A stretch of DNA of 64,000 bases from Planctomycetota bacterium (GTDB lineage: Bacteria > Planctomycetota > B15-G4 > SIAN01): positions 29,398-93,397 of the forward strand of contig JANQQL010000045.1 in assembly GCA_028289345.1 (NCBI GenBank). Reading direction: 5' to 3'. Under the pieces are notes generated by a model that saw only the letters and a list, made by a program, of their open reading frames with translations, did not search any database and was not told where the DNA came from. Positions 1 through 10,300 of the stretch are shown here, in pieces. Both the position numbers and the translations under genes were made by a program. Each line of letters opens with the position of its first letter. Within the stretch, counting starts at the first letter, position 1.

Positions 1-96
1 GGAATCGGTGAATCCACACACCTCACCGGATCGAATCTCGAGTGTCCGCCCCTGTCACCTAAGGCTCTGCTGCTTCGAGACCTGGATTCAGTCCCC

Positions 97-627
97 ATGA
101 CCCGCGCTTGGCTTCTTCTACTCACCATCGTCGCCTGCATTGGCACACTCTTGCTCTTGTCGAACTGCGCCGTCTCGACACCTTTCCGAGGGCCCGGATT
201 CAACGACGCCCGAGGGGTCTCGAGCGAGCACTTGGGGCACTCCGTCGTTGTCGCTCTCACTCACGCCGTTCTCACCGGAGATCGCTCGACCTTCGACGAA
301 CAGTCCCGGCAGGTCGCTGACAGCATGGAATCCCACGAAGGCCTGATTGCCTACTCCGTCCGCAAACAGTTGTTGGGAAACGAGCGCTGGACCATGACTG
401 TCTGGACCGATGAAGAAGCTCTCGCCCGCTTCGTGCAATCCCGAGTCCACCGACGCGCGATCGAGCAAGGAATGCCTGCGCTTGGCAACACCCGCTTCCA
501 CCACTTTCAGATTCCGGCCTCCGAGCTCCCCCTTTCATGGAGTCGCGCCCTGGCGATCTTGGAAGACCAGGGACCAATGGAGAAGAGTAAAGCGCCGACA
601 GCCGACTCTCCCTCGGGCAAACTCTGA
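97..627 (+). CDS. Secreted/lipoprotein with antibiotic-biosynthesis-monooxygenase-like (ABM) fold
   Basis: A 176-residue protein. Residues 1-24 form a hydrophobic signal ending LLLLSNC, a plausible lipobox, so it is probably a lipoprotein. Residues about 45-140 read like a dimeric alpha/beta-barrel ABM/DUF3291-type domain: a beta strand (VVVALTHAVL), a helix, the segment GLIAYSVRKQLLGNERWTMT, then a W-x-D/E-E-A-L-x-x-F helix followed by a short final strand. This arrangement is typical of the family. Members range from quinol monooxygenases to non-enzymatic proteins, and no catalytic residue can be asserted. The last 30 residues are a low-complexity tail. It is the only + strand gene before the FG-GAP locus. 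ATG at 97 is the only start that retains the full signal sequence. Confidence 0.7.
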   Translation: MTRAWLLLLTIVACIGTLLLLSNCAVSTPFRGPGFNDARGVSSEHLGHSVVVALTHAVLTGDRSTFDEQSRQVADSMESHEGLIAYSVRKQLLGNERWTMTVWTDEEALARFVQSRVHRRAIEQGMPALGNTRFHHFQIPASELPLSWSRALAILEDQGPMEKSKAPTADSPSGKL

Positions 628-756
628 CAAGAGGTCTCAACCGAGAGCGAAGTGACGGCAAAGTACGCCGGTCCTCGAAGACCGCGTCCACATCCAACGG
701 GCGGCAGCATCGATTTCGAGAACTCGGGGCTCGCGATCAGCTTGCGAAGCGGCCCT

Positions 757-1305
757 CTACTCGAATCGAACCGTCTCCCAGTCCGATGCGCCGAGATGGC
801 CTTGGGCGTAGAACCCGAAGGCCTGGCAGCGAATCAAGAGCCCCTGCAGCCCCGGGCCGGAGTCCATGGAGACGGAGGAAAGGCCTTGGGCGTCGAACCG
901 GCCGATTTCGACCACAAAGTTTGCGGGGGACCCGTTGACCTCCTGAACGGTCAACATCACGGGTTGGAGTGGCAGCCCTCCGGCTGCAGTGAGCGTGAGC
1001 GTTTCGCCCAAGGCCACCCGATTCGAACTAGCGCCCAAAGCAAGTGGCTTGTGGAACCCGTACGCATATCCGACGTTGAAGCCTCCCCCATGATCACCGC
1101 CGTTCGCGCCAACCAGAATCTTGGAGTCATCCAGGTCCACGGCGATCCCGAAGTGGTCTTGGTCGGCGCCGTCGCTGGTAGCTAAGACCTCCTGTTCGAC
1201 CCATTCTTCACCGTCGAAATGAAACACGTAGACCGCGCCGCTTCGGGTCCCGCCCTGGGAGTCGAAGCGCGATCCGACGAGGGCCGTTTTTCCCTGAATG
1301 GCCAC
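757..1305 (-). pseudogene. C-terminal remainder of the amber-split FG-GAP protein
   Basis: In frame with the upstream part of the gene and separated from it only by the TAG at 1366-1368. The first internal ATG is at 1305, but no ribosome-binding site precedes it, and it lies inside a blade (FFGHHVAIQGKTALVG), so independent translation is doubtful. It holds the rest of the interrupted blade, one further FG-GAP blade (VYVFHFDGEEWVEQ, then HFGIAVDLDD) and a C-terminal cap of about 95 residues of beta-rich sequence (LTLTAAGGLPLQPVML onward) ending at 757. The full-length ancestor would span 757-2232, about 491 residues. It is either a decaying gene, a sequencing error or a site of amber readthrough. 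Confidence 0.65.
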
Positions 1306-1365
1306 GTGGTGACCAAAGAAGTCCCATTGGTCCGTATCGGTAGTCAGCTTTTGCTCCTGCAGGAA

Positions 1366-2232
1366 CTAACCGCCCACTTCTCGAAACACATAGGCAGCGC
1401 CGAATCCATAAAAATCGGAGACTTGGCCGATGATGGCGACGCCGTCGTCCTGAGCGATTCCGCCGCGACCAAAGTGATGATCCTCTCGGGAGTCGTGGGC
1501 CTCCAGTCGCTGAGTTTCGACCCACTGCCCTCCCTCGTATCGGTACACGAGGACTTGCCCCGTGTCGGCGCCAAGTGTCGGATGGTGCATGCGTTCGTCA
1601 CTCACCATGGCGACATCATTCCGGATCGAGACCCAGCGACCGAACAGACTACGGCCGGTCCCCGACTGATTGGTCAGCGATTGCTCCAGGCTCCAACGGG
1701 ACCCATCGTGACGAAAGATGTGAGCCGCTCGGGAGTCACCAATGATTGCGACGTCTCCGGAAATGGACACGGAGTCTCCGAGGCGGATGGACCCATCCAC
1801 GGTGACCTTCTGTTCCAGTTGCCACTGCCCATCGTCGAAACGATAGAAGTAGGCCGCTCCACAATTGGTCGTTGCCGGGTTGTCTCGGCCACAGCTGATC
1901 CCACTTTCGTGGTGAAGGCGAGCTCCCACGACTGCGACCTTGCCGTCGTGATCCACGACGCTGAAGTTGTCCACATTGGCGCCGTCAGGAGCGGTCAGGG
2001 TTTGAGTTTCGATCCACCGAACTCCGTCATGCTCGTAGCAGTACACCACCCCAGGCGGGCTACCGGGGAATGCCTCGTAACCCAAGCCAATGAGCGCGGT
2101 TTCTCCCGAGACGGAAACGCTCTGGCCGAACTTTTCGTGGTTGATCCAGCGATCCGGTTCGAGTCGTTGACCGTATGCCGAACTGAAAGTGGTCCCGATC
2201 ACCAATGAGAGGAACAAGATGCGAGCGGTCAT
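1366..2232 (-). CDS. FG-GAP repeat protein, N-terminal part, cut by an in-frame amber codon
   Basis: This encodes 288 residues with a signal peptide (cleavage near SSAYGQ) and then FG-GAP/integrin-alpha-like beta-propeller blades. Each blade repeats the pattern V-Y-R-x-x-G-x-W-x-x-x-Q-x-L-x-x-x-D-x-x-x-x-x-x-F-G. The start at 2232 follows an AAGGAG Shine-Dalgarno at good spacing. The frame ends at TAG (1366-1368) in mid-blade, and the same frame continues without another stop to 757. Aligned with the preceding blade (GGQWVETQRL versus GG*FLQEQKL), the stop occupies the position of a glutamine, so CAG to TAG is the simplest explanation. The product as written lacks its last blade and its C-terminal cap. 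Likely exported, beta-propeller surface or extracellular role, function unknown. Confidence 0.75.
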   Translation of the reverse strand: MTARILFLSLVIGTTFSSAYGQRLEPDRWINHEKFGQSVSVSGETALIGLGYEAFPGSPPGVVYCYEHDGVRWIETQTLTAPDGANVDNFSVVDHDGKVAVVGARLHHESGISCGRDNPATTNCGAAYFYRFDDGQWQLEQKVTVDGSIRLGDSVSISGDVAIIGDSRAAHIFRHDGSRWSLEQSLTNQSGTGRSLFGRWVSIRNDVAMVSDERMHHPTLGADTGQVLVYRYEGGQWVETQRLEAHDSREDHHFGRGGIAQDDGVAIIGQVSDFYGFGAAYVFREVGG

Positions 2233-2529
2233 TTGCAGGTCTCCTTGGCAGGCGCTGCCAACCCCTGTTACTCAGTGATGGGATGCGGGTAACCCACCGC
2301 CTTGGAACAAACCAGCGACTGGAGCGGTGCGGTTCGTCGCCTCGAGACTCCATTCGTCGGAACGTTGACGCCTACTGTACCAGTCCGGCAATCGGGCGCC
2401 GATCGGAGCAGTCCCGCCGGGGCCTTCCGATGCGCCGAACATACCCCGACATTCCGATTCCGCAGGAAGGGGATTGCGAACAGCCGCTGCCGCAAGACCC
2501 GACTTGCACCCCGGAAGCTGCACGGGCCC

Positions 2530-2862
2530 TTACTCGCCGAGCATCGCCTTCAACCGTTCAATCGCCTGATCCCACTGATCTGAGACCCTTGCCAGATAGT
2601 CCCTGGCGTGGGACACCGAACCGGATTGAATCACGAAACGGCTTTCCCGTCCCACTCGCTTGCGATTCACAATTCCAGCATCCTTGAGAACTTGAAGATG
2701 CTTGGTCACTGCTTGACGTGTGAGATCCAGACCTTCGGTCAACTCGGTGATGGAGTGTTGCCGACCATCCCCGAGTCGTGACACGAGTTCTAGTCGTGTC
2801 TCATCCCCAAGCGCCGCGAAGACTGGCGCGGGGCTCTTGCGTCGTGCGCTAGCCGGCGACAT
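2530..2862 (-). CDS. ArsR/SmtB-family winged-helix transcriptional regulator
   Basis: A 110-residue protein of typical ArsR length. Residues 14-90 form the winged helix: VFAALGDETRLELVSRL, the recognition segment SITELTEGLDLTRQAVTKHL, and a wing ending near ESRFVI. I see no metal-binding CxC-type motif in the recognition helix, so it is probably of the metal-independent type that pairs with SRPBCC proteins. Its start overlaps the end of the SRPBCC gene by 14 bases, so both are translated from one message and the regulator is second. Such pairs often autoregulate; the operator would lie upstream of 3307. Confidence 0.88.
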   Translation of the reverse strand: MSPASARRKSPAPVFAALGDETRLELVSRLGDGRQHSITELTEGLDLTRQAVTKHLQVLKDAGIVNRKRVGRESRFVIQSGSVSHARDYLARVSDQWDQAIERLKAMLGE

Positions 2863-3307
2863 GAGCAGCGACGTTCTCAGCTTGCAGGTTCCAGCCCTCG
2901 ACGTTCTGGCGCAGGATCTCGAGTCGTTTCGATTCGGGGAACTGAAGGAAGCCGGACTCGGTGATGGTCAGGCGAGTTCCACCATCCGTGGACTCCAGGC
3001 GGAACTCGACCGTCACCTTGGCGCTTTCGTCGTACTTGGTCTCTGGATCAAGAGCGCTGGGTGGCCAGGAGAAAACAAACAGCTCTTCATCGACCAACTG
3101 TTCGGTGGTCGATTCCCATTTCATGTGTTCGAAGCCGGGATAGGTGACATGGCCCGTCGTGAGCTTGCCCACTTCGAAGGGTCCGTCCAGGTTGACCCGG
3201 AACCACTGGCCGAACTCCTTGAAGTCGGTGAGAGCACGCCAGACTCGCGCCACAGGCGCTTTGAGGTCGACAACTTTGACGATTTGATCTTGGTCACTGG
3301 TGGTCAT
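2849..3307 (-). CDS. SRPBCC / AHSA1-family protein
   Basis: A 152-residue protein matching the AHSA1 (activator of Hsp90 ATPase homologue)-like branch of the START/SRPBCC fold. It opens with a beta strand and the hallmark APVARVWRALTDFKEFGQWF, then alternating strands (GGTRLTITESGF) and a long C-terminal helix (ILRQNVEGWNLQAENVAAHV). The fold makes a hydrophobic ligand cavity; the ligand is unknown. The ATG at 3307 is chosen because AAGGAAA lies about 8 bases upstream and the domain begins immediately; a longer upstream frame adds only basic, unlike sequence. It is first in a two-gene operon with the ArsR regulator. Confidence 0.88.
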   Translation of the reverse strand: MTTSDQDQIVKVVDLKAPVARVWRALTDFKEFGQWFRVNLDGPFEVGKLTTGHVTYPGFEHMKWESTTEQLVDEELFVFSWPPSALDPETKYDESAKVTVEFRLESTDGGTRLTITESGFLQFPESKRLEILRQNVEGWNLQAENVAAHVAG

Positions 3308-3606
3308 GGGAGTTTCCTTTCTCCGTCCCACCGTAGTTGGAGCATCCCCGACACGCAACCTTTTTGTTGCATATATTCTTTCCCCTCGAAGCTAGCTCGA
3401 TCGGGCAGTTCTCCTCGAGCCAAGCCCCCCTGACCGACGGTGTCCCCTTCTCGGCCGAACACAAGAAGCAACCGGATCCGGGGAATCAGAGCATCTCTCC
3501 GTTGACTCCGTGCAAGCGCGGAGCCCATCGAACTCCTGAAAACGGCATCCTCGAATTCAAACGAAGGCCTTGGCACCTTCTGGTCGCCGATCCAAACTGC
3601 GACGGA

Positions 3607-6600
3607 TTACGATCCCTGACCGACCTCGACGCTGTTGTTGCTGGACGTAATCTCATCAGCACCAGCAAAAAGCTGAACCTTGATCGTGGCGCCCGGGATC
3701 GGAGTGAAGGGCAGCCGAATTTCCGTGTGGCTGACCACGAACTTATCCGTGCCGTTCACCGGAGGGACACTGGCTCCCTGGGCCACAATGGTGATCTGGA
3801 GCCCACCTCCACGAGGTCGCTGACGGATTGCGTGAACGTCCACGGTGGCGGGAACCGAAACTTTCCTCCCCAGATTGTGAACCTTGATGACCAGCTCGCC
3901 GTTCGACGCGTCATAACTGATGTCGTCAATACCAACGGCCAAGTCTTCAAGTTCCGGAAGCACGAGGGGAGCACCCTGCAGCCTCACCTCGAGCTTCTGC
4001 AACGTTCCGGGTGGCACGCTGAGTGGCACCAGGCTCCCTGGTCGGTGCAACGCAACCCCGTTCAGAGTTTGCACAGGATCATTCGTATCGATCGTGTCGT
4101 CGGATTTCGCAGTTCCGAGATCAATGTCGTAGTCGCCGAAAGGGAGTTTTCGCCACAGCTGCATTCCGAGAGACGCATTCGAGGTCCCAAAGTTGTAAAT
4201 CAGGGCGTCGAGAGAGCCGTCTCCCACTTCCAAGACCAGGATGGCCACATCCAGTTCTCCGCCCAACGGGAACGTATTCACCCAACTCACGGGGAACGAG
4301 GGCACCAACGAGAATTGCCCGCCGAGCATGGTCTGCAGCAGGAGCTGATGAGAGAGCGCCGCCTGGGAATCGTTGGCTCCGGTGAATGCGGCAATTCGAT
4401 CCACGTAGTTCACGGTCGTGGTGGCCAGTGGATAGAAATAGCGAATCCACTTCGCCGCATTCGCCAAATCCACCGCGAGTTCTGCACGATCGTGGGCTGG
4501 GTCGACCAGGAACTTGTGCCAGCTGGTGGCAAAAGTCTCCACCGCATCATCAAGCTTCTGTCCATCCACCACCGGATCGCCACCCAACGCCGTGATCGTT
4601 GCCGGATCCAGAAGATGGCGAACATCGGCAATGGCGTTGGCAATGACTCCGCCGAGAATCTGGGCGGTCCACTCATCAGTCCCTTCCATCGGAGTCCCCA
4701 CGGGCGGCACCAGGTGATCCGCAAGGAAGCGGGCTCCCTCGAGAGCCGGCAGCAGATAGAACGGGTCCGTCGGATGGTGGGCCTGCATGAGCCGAGCGAG
4801 GGAGTACAGATAGTCTTGGTTGTGGTTCTTTGGATTCGGCAACAGCTGAAGTGTGTAGTCAAACTTTCCAGACACATTGGCGAACGTCGTCTTCCACCAG
4901 GCCCCCCCATCCTGGAACGACCCGGAATGGTCGACGGATGCCGGGAACACTCCCGTGGGCTTGCCCTCCGCATTGCTCAGCAGATGGTCAATCCATCCCC
5001 GACACAACTCGTCAAGGAGCGTCACGGCATGGTCGTCTCCGTTGTGATCGATCACGTTGAATCCCGGAACAATCGCCCGGATGTTCATCGGAACGTCTTC
5101 CATGTCCGTGAGCTGAGTGCAGCTGTCCGTCGCGGTGAAGTGCCAGTTGTTGAACTGGCGGTTGAGTCCTACCGGAGAGCTCCACGGATTGGTGTCGTCG
5201 GCGAAGTTACGCATGGTCCGGTTGGCGAACGTGAGATACCGAGGGTCTCCGGAGTTCATCGCAATCAACATGAACAGCGGATTGGTCGTATGCTCCGCGG
5301 TGTGCTGCACATCAGCACAGTTTCCGTCGTAGTATCCTTCCGTCACATTGACGGGCGAGGAGAACAGCGCCGTGTCCAGCACAAGAGATGCTCCCGCCGC
5401 GCCTGAGTTTTCGGGTTCCCGGACGATCATGTTGGGAATCGCCAGGAGCGCGCCACCCTCCACGTCGTCCCCGGCGCCGCCGCCAAACTCATCTTCCAGG
5501 AGGTTGTTCTCGGTCCACCAATCGGCCACGCTTCGATAGGCAGTGTAGTACTGGCGCATCGAGTTCGCCCATGCCGGCGCGTTGGGATCCTCTTCCAAGA
5601 GAACGTCTGACCACCAAGTGTCCTCGAGATCCGAGTAGAGCCCCGACAGGTCTTCCGTCGGATCCCATAGTTTGAAGATCCCGTCTTCCCCGGAATAGTT
5701 GTCTACCAGATGGTTGAACATGGCGAGCTCGTGGGCCGCCGGAAACACGCCCTCGGTTTCGTGCAGCGAGTAGAGGTCGTCGATGATTCCGTGCCAAATG
5801 CTGGTGAACGCACCGGGTCCGTTCTTGGTGTTTCGACTGAAGAAGTTGCGTGCGAGGAGGTACTGAGCCTTGAGAAAAAGAGGGCTCTGGGGCTGGCCAC
5901 ACGGGAAGTCGAGGGGGTCGCAATTCAAGACACCGCTCTGCTGCTGTTCGAACAGCAGGGCGGCGGCACCGAGGTTCGCAGACATTGCTCCAGCCGTGGA
6001 ATGAAACGGGTCGAAGGGACTGGGCAGAGAGAGAGGCACGATGTCGTTGCTGTAGCCGCGTGCTTCGTTGTAGGCGAGTCCGAGCTCCATGTCCTTGATC
6101 TCCGCCAGGAGCACCGCGGCCAGGACGTTGTCTGGAAGACCTTCCACCGCAGTCCTCGCGTCACTCAGCAACGCGGTATCCATGTCTTGCTCGCCACCGG
6201 TCAACCAACCGGCCAGCCAAGCGGCCGCATACCCTCTTTCGATGTCGTCGACGATGGCCAGCGCATGAACCCTGGCGAGGGCATAGTCAGGCGACGATGA
6301 GTTCATTTCTGTGAGAAAGTCATCCAGCGCCCCTGCGCTCGCGGAGGGATGCTTCTCCAGTCCGATTCCCGGGGTGAACCGAATGGGTTCCGGAAGCTCG
6401 GGATAGATCTCGACGGCCAGCAGACCGGTGTCTGCCCCATCCGCGCCGGGCTCGACAAGAACGTCGAGGACGCCATCGGAGACCGTTGTTCGCAAGTGAA
6501 TTCGTCGATACCCACCGAGTGGGTTCACCAGCGACGCTTTCTGCGTGGAAGTCCGGCAGCGCACGGCTTTCACCGGAACCCCTTCGACGGTCACGTCCAT

Positions 6601-7050
6601 GATCAAAGGATCCGGGATGAGATTCTGCAACGGGTCGCCCAAGTAGAGCACCACCCGGTAGTCCGCGGGCATCCGGGAAACCTCCGCCTGAAAGTGCAGC
6701 TTGTTCGGTGGATCGGGAAGCAGGGTGGTGGTGGTCGAGACCCCGTCGTACCCGAAGTCTCCGTCCATGGTGAGCGGGACGTAAGGCGGAGGCAGCTGCA
6801 GCTCGACAGGATCGAGCTGGGGAGTTCGGTCAAAGGACTCGCTCGGACTGTCCCCCGGCGATGCCCAGCCGAACTGGGTTCCCGGCGCCAACGGGTCCGA
6901 CATGAGCGTCGAAGGTACGACGGACTGAAAACCGGACGCCACCACCTGCCCTTGGGGCCCCATGTCATACCGGTCGACCTGCGCGCGAACGGCGTCCGCA
7001 CCAAAATGTATCAGGCCCAAGGTGATCCAAGCGAGGTTCTGTTTCTTCAT
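3607..7050 (-). CDS. Giant secreted protein, paralog of the divergent 7337 gene
   Basis: Start 7050 gives 1147 residues and places a signal peptide at the N terminus (hydrophobic run, cleavage near DAVRAQ). Residues about 23-150 look like a beta-sandwich module, beginning RYDMGP and including YRVVLYLGDP and GGYRRIHL. A large predominantly helical middle follows, with ARNFFSRNT near residue 403, then a WW-x-E-N segment and the acidic motif GGGAGDDVE near 527, then EGYYDGNCADVQHTAEHTT. The C-terminal third is beta-rich (YFYPLATTTVNYVDR, FGDYDIDLG) and ends in a CARDB-like Ig module. The same landmarks in the same order occur in the divergent neighbour. A glycan-active enzyme with a helical toroid is possible, but no named family was recognised. 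Confidence 0.8.
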   Translation of the reverse strand: MKKQNLAWITLGLIHFGADAVRAQVDRYDMGPQGQVVASGFQSVVPSTLMSDPLAPGTQFGWASPGDSPSESFDRTPQLDPVELQLPPPYVPLTMDGDFGYDGVSTTTTLLPDPPNKLHFQAEVSRMPADYRVVLYLGDPLQNLIPDPLIMDVTVEGVPVKAVRCRTSTQKASLVNPLGGYRRIHLRTTVSDGVLDVLVEPGADGADTGLLAVEIYPELPEPIRFTPGIGLEKHPSASAGALDDFLTEMNSSSPDYALARVHALAIVDDIERGYAAAWLAGWLTGGEQDMDTALLSDARTAVEGLPDNVLAAVLLAEIKDMELGLAYNEARGYSNDIVPLSLPSPFDPFHSTAGAMSANLGAAALLFEQQQSGVLNCDPLDFPCGQPQSPLFLKAQYLLARNFFSRNTKNGPGAFTSIWHGIIDDLYSLHETEGVFPAAHELAMFNHLVDNYSGEDGIFKLWDPTEDLSGLYSDLEDTWWSDVLLEEDPNAPAWANSMRQYYTAYRSVADWWTENNLLEDEFGGGAGDDVEGGALLAIPNMIVREPENSGAAGASLVLDTALFSSPVNVTEGYYDGNCADVQHTAEHTTNPLFMLIAMNSGDPRYLTFANRTMRNFADDTNPWSSPVGLNRQFNNWHFTATDSCTQLTDMEDVPMNIRAIVPGFNVIDHNGDDHAVTLLDELCRGWIDHLLSNAEGKPTGVFPASVDHSGSFQDGGAWWKTTFANVSGKFDYTLQLLPNPKNHNQDYLYSLARLMQAHHPTDPFYLLPALEGARFLADHLVPPVGTPMEGTDEWTAQILGGVIANAIADVRHLLDPATITALGGDPVVDGQKLDDAVETFATSWHKFLVDPAHDRAELAVDLANAAKWIRYFYPLATTTVNYVDRIAAFTGANDSQAALSHQLLLQTMLGGQFSLVPSFPVSWVNTFPLGGELDVAILVLEVGDGSLDALIYNFGTSNASLGMQLWRKLPFGDYDIDLGTAKSDDTIDTNDPVQTLNGVALHRPGSLVPLSVPPGTLQKLEVRLQGAPLVLPELEDLAVGIDDISYDASNGELVIKVHNLGRKVSVPATVDVHAIRQRPRGGGLQITIVAQGASVPPVNGTDKFVVSHTEIRLPFTPIPGATIKVQLFAGADEITSSNNSVEVGQGS

Positions 7051-7336
7051 CGCGCACGCTCTCCAGGAGTTGTTCCGGTGATCGCCGTGACGAACTGCAC
7101 GTGTCAACGCGACAGGGGCCGACCTTTCGTGAGCTCGTTCCTCCCGATCTGCGACCGTGGGTCGGTCTGCAGTTCTTGAAATCTCCGAAGAAAATCTCGT
7201 TGTTTCCAAGACCGAAAATCCGGATTGCTCAGAACTGTTGTCCCACTCCCGGTCGCCAATGGAATCCGTCCTGGTGCGAAACCAATGCACTCGGCTCTCT
7301 CGCTTTTCCTGACATTGGAACGGAGTCCACGAGGCC

Positions 7337-10300
7337 ATGAAGATCCCCCTGTCCGTTTTGACCGCATCTTGTTTGCTCGCGGGAGCGTCCAGCGCAACGG
7401 CAAGCGTCACGCTTCCCGCTCGCTTCGACATGGGCCCCACCAACCCCGGAGACGTTGCCCCGGGATTCATCGGCGTGAGGGCGACCGAAGCCTATGACTC
7501 GAATGTGGGTTACGGGTGGACGTCAGGGAACGGAGTCTTCGGCGTCAAGCGGACCGCGATTCCCGAACAGATCATTCACAACCATCCCTCGGAACTCCTG
7601 ATCGACTTCGTCAGACGTTTCGAGTCCCTCAAGTTCCGCGTGGATCTGACTCCCTCTCAAGCCTACCACTGCATGGTGTATCTCGGCGATGTGGACAACG
7701 CCAAGAACGGGATGACGGTCAAAGCCAACGGGACGACTGTTGCCCGTGGAGTGTGGGCCTTGACCGCCAAGAAAAAGGCCGGCTTTGCAAACTCCTACGG
7801 CGGTTATCGGCGCATCAGCTTCCTCGCCAACGCCGACTCCAACGGGACCCTCGAATTCGAGGTCGAGATCGCCGGCACAACGGTGCCAGTCATGGGAATC
7901 GAGATCTACGACGCCACGCCCCCGCCGCTCCAGTTCCACCACGCGGCTTCCCAGATCGAGGGACGCGCCCAGATCTCTGTGACGTCGGGAGTGACCGTCG
8001 ACGGGTCGATTCAAGCGGGGATCACCCACTTCAATGACGGTGAATACGACGACGCGGTGGCGGACTTTCAACAGAGTTCCGACAAGCTCGCCCGAGCCTG
8101 GGGAAACGCCTTCGTCGTGGGATCTCTCACCGGTCACGAAGAACAGGTGGACATGGGCTCGCTGGATGATCCCTTCGACAACGGGCTGCTTGGGGACATC
8201 CTCGACGACCTGTCGGGGCTTGACATGAATGACTCGGCGGTTCGATCTCTTTACGTCGAAGGGCTCGACCTTCAGCGCGGCGTTCTCTTCAATCGGACGC
8301 GTGCGTACTCGACCGCAGCCTTCCCCAATCCAGACAACCTCGAGCAATCCGGCTTGGCCCAAGGGCCGGGCGAGGATTCCATGGTGTTGAATTTGTCAGC
8401 AGCCATGCAACTCCTCGAGCAGATGAGCGACGACGTCCTCAAGACCGGGCCCGATGTCCACGCCACGGAAAGCCCCTTCTACCCGACCGCCCAATACCTG
8501 ATCGGGCGCAACCTCTATGGCCGCAATACCCAAGTCTCCACCGGTGGAATCAATGCTGACCTAGCGATGGTCGAATACCTCATGGAGGTTCTGGTCGACC
8601 GGCTGTGGCCGGTCCTTGATCCTCAAGGGGGACGCACTCTTTATCCCGATGCTCACGAGGCCACTTTGTTGAGCTGGACGATGAGTACCCTCGCGATCCA
8701 AATCGACTTCAGCAATCCACCCAATCCAGTTCCCGAAAAGTTGCTCAATGCAGGGGTCGTCCAGGCCTGGCACGACGCACAGAAACCCACTCCCCCGATC
8801 AACCCTGTCGAGACATGGTGGAATGCCGATGTGCATCCCTCCGCGGCATCAGGCGTCCCGTCCCACGCGAGCTGGACCGAAGGCCAGCGAGAACTGGCAT
8901 TCCAGGTTCGCAACGCCGCTCGCTGGTGGGTGGAAAACCGGCTCCGAGACGGAGAACTCGGCGGTGGACCGGGCGATGACGTGGAGTTCTCTTTGCTGGC
9001 GCCTCTCACCGGTCGTCGGGAAAGCCGAGACAATCCATGGGTTGAGGCTCCCCTCAGTCGCGTCTGGGATGACAGTCTGTTCCACGAGCCACAGGTATCC
9101 ACCGCAGAGGGCTACGCCAAACTCTCGGGTGATGTCGAGCACTCGGCCGAACTCACCACACTCCCCCTGGGCATCTTGGTGCCGATGAACTTCGGCAACC
9201 CTCGCTACTACAACTTCATGATGCTGACCATGCGCAACATGGCCGACTTCCACCAGGCGGCGTCGAACTCCCCCAACGCCTGGACCACACGCAACCTCGG
9301 CGGCGTGTTCGAGCCGATTCGCCACTTCCACTCCTGGAAGATTGGCGGTACCGAGCCCCCGGGAAACTTGCCCAGCCAGACCTACGACGTTCCCTTGACC
9401 ATGAAAGCCATTCTGCCGGGCTTGTCACTTCTCGATTTCAACCAGTCTCCTACCCTGCAGGGCCTCTTCGAAGATTATGCATGGGCTTGGAGAGACGCGG
9501 CCATGCGGACCGACAACAACAAGCCCGTCGGGTTCTTTCCCGGAGCCGTGTTCGTTGATGCGAACGGTGCTCCCGGGAGCCTGGGGATCCTCAACGAGTG
9601 GTGGGTCAGCGACCCCTTTGGTTATGACCTGCCGGGCGGGGCCGCCAAACGAATGATGGGTCAGATCTATCAGCTACTCACCGAGGTCTCGAGGACCTCC
9701 TCCAGCACAAACGCGGCACAGCTCCTGGAGCCGCTCAAGGCGGCCCTCTTGACCACTCCCGACGAGACCGCCGCCGAAGGAACTGCTGGCTGGGCTGCTT
9801 CGCAGTTGAGCAACCAGATCGCCGATGCAGCCTTCGCCGCTCGCGAAGATCTACTGCAGCTGGCCGGCATCACGGCCGCGGACATCGATCCATGGATCGA
9901 AGACTACGCCAGCGACATGCAGGCGTTCCTGTTCGAGAACCAGTCCCAATCCGGTGCCACGAACAAGGCGGATTTCGAGCAAACCTTCGACGACGGCGCC
10001 CTCTTCCTGCGCTACTTCTGGCCGTTCGCGACCACCACGGTGAGCTACACCGATCGCCTTCGCCTCGACTACGACTCAACGCGATCTCTGTTCTCTTCCG
10101 CCACCGTCGGAGCGCTGAACCTCAGTCCCAACTTCGTGACCACCTGGGACAACGCGGACTCTGGACCGGACGCCTTGGAAAGCGACCGGCTGGACATCGC
10201 GATTCTCACCAACCGGTACGTGCCCACGGCGTCGGGGCAAACGAATGGCCTTCTCGAGGTGCTGCTCTACAACTTCAAAGGCACAACGAGCACTCTCGAC

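Noticed and set aside
3337..5406. Open + strand frame of 689 codons inside the giant - strand gene.
   Set aside because: Antisense shadow: Arg/His-rich, no start signal, and it crosses the well-supported - strand coding sequence.
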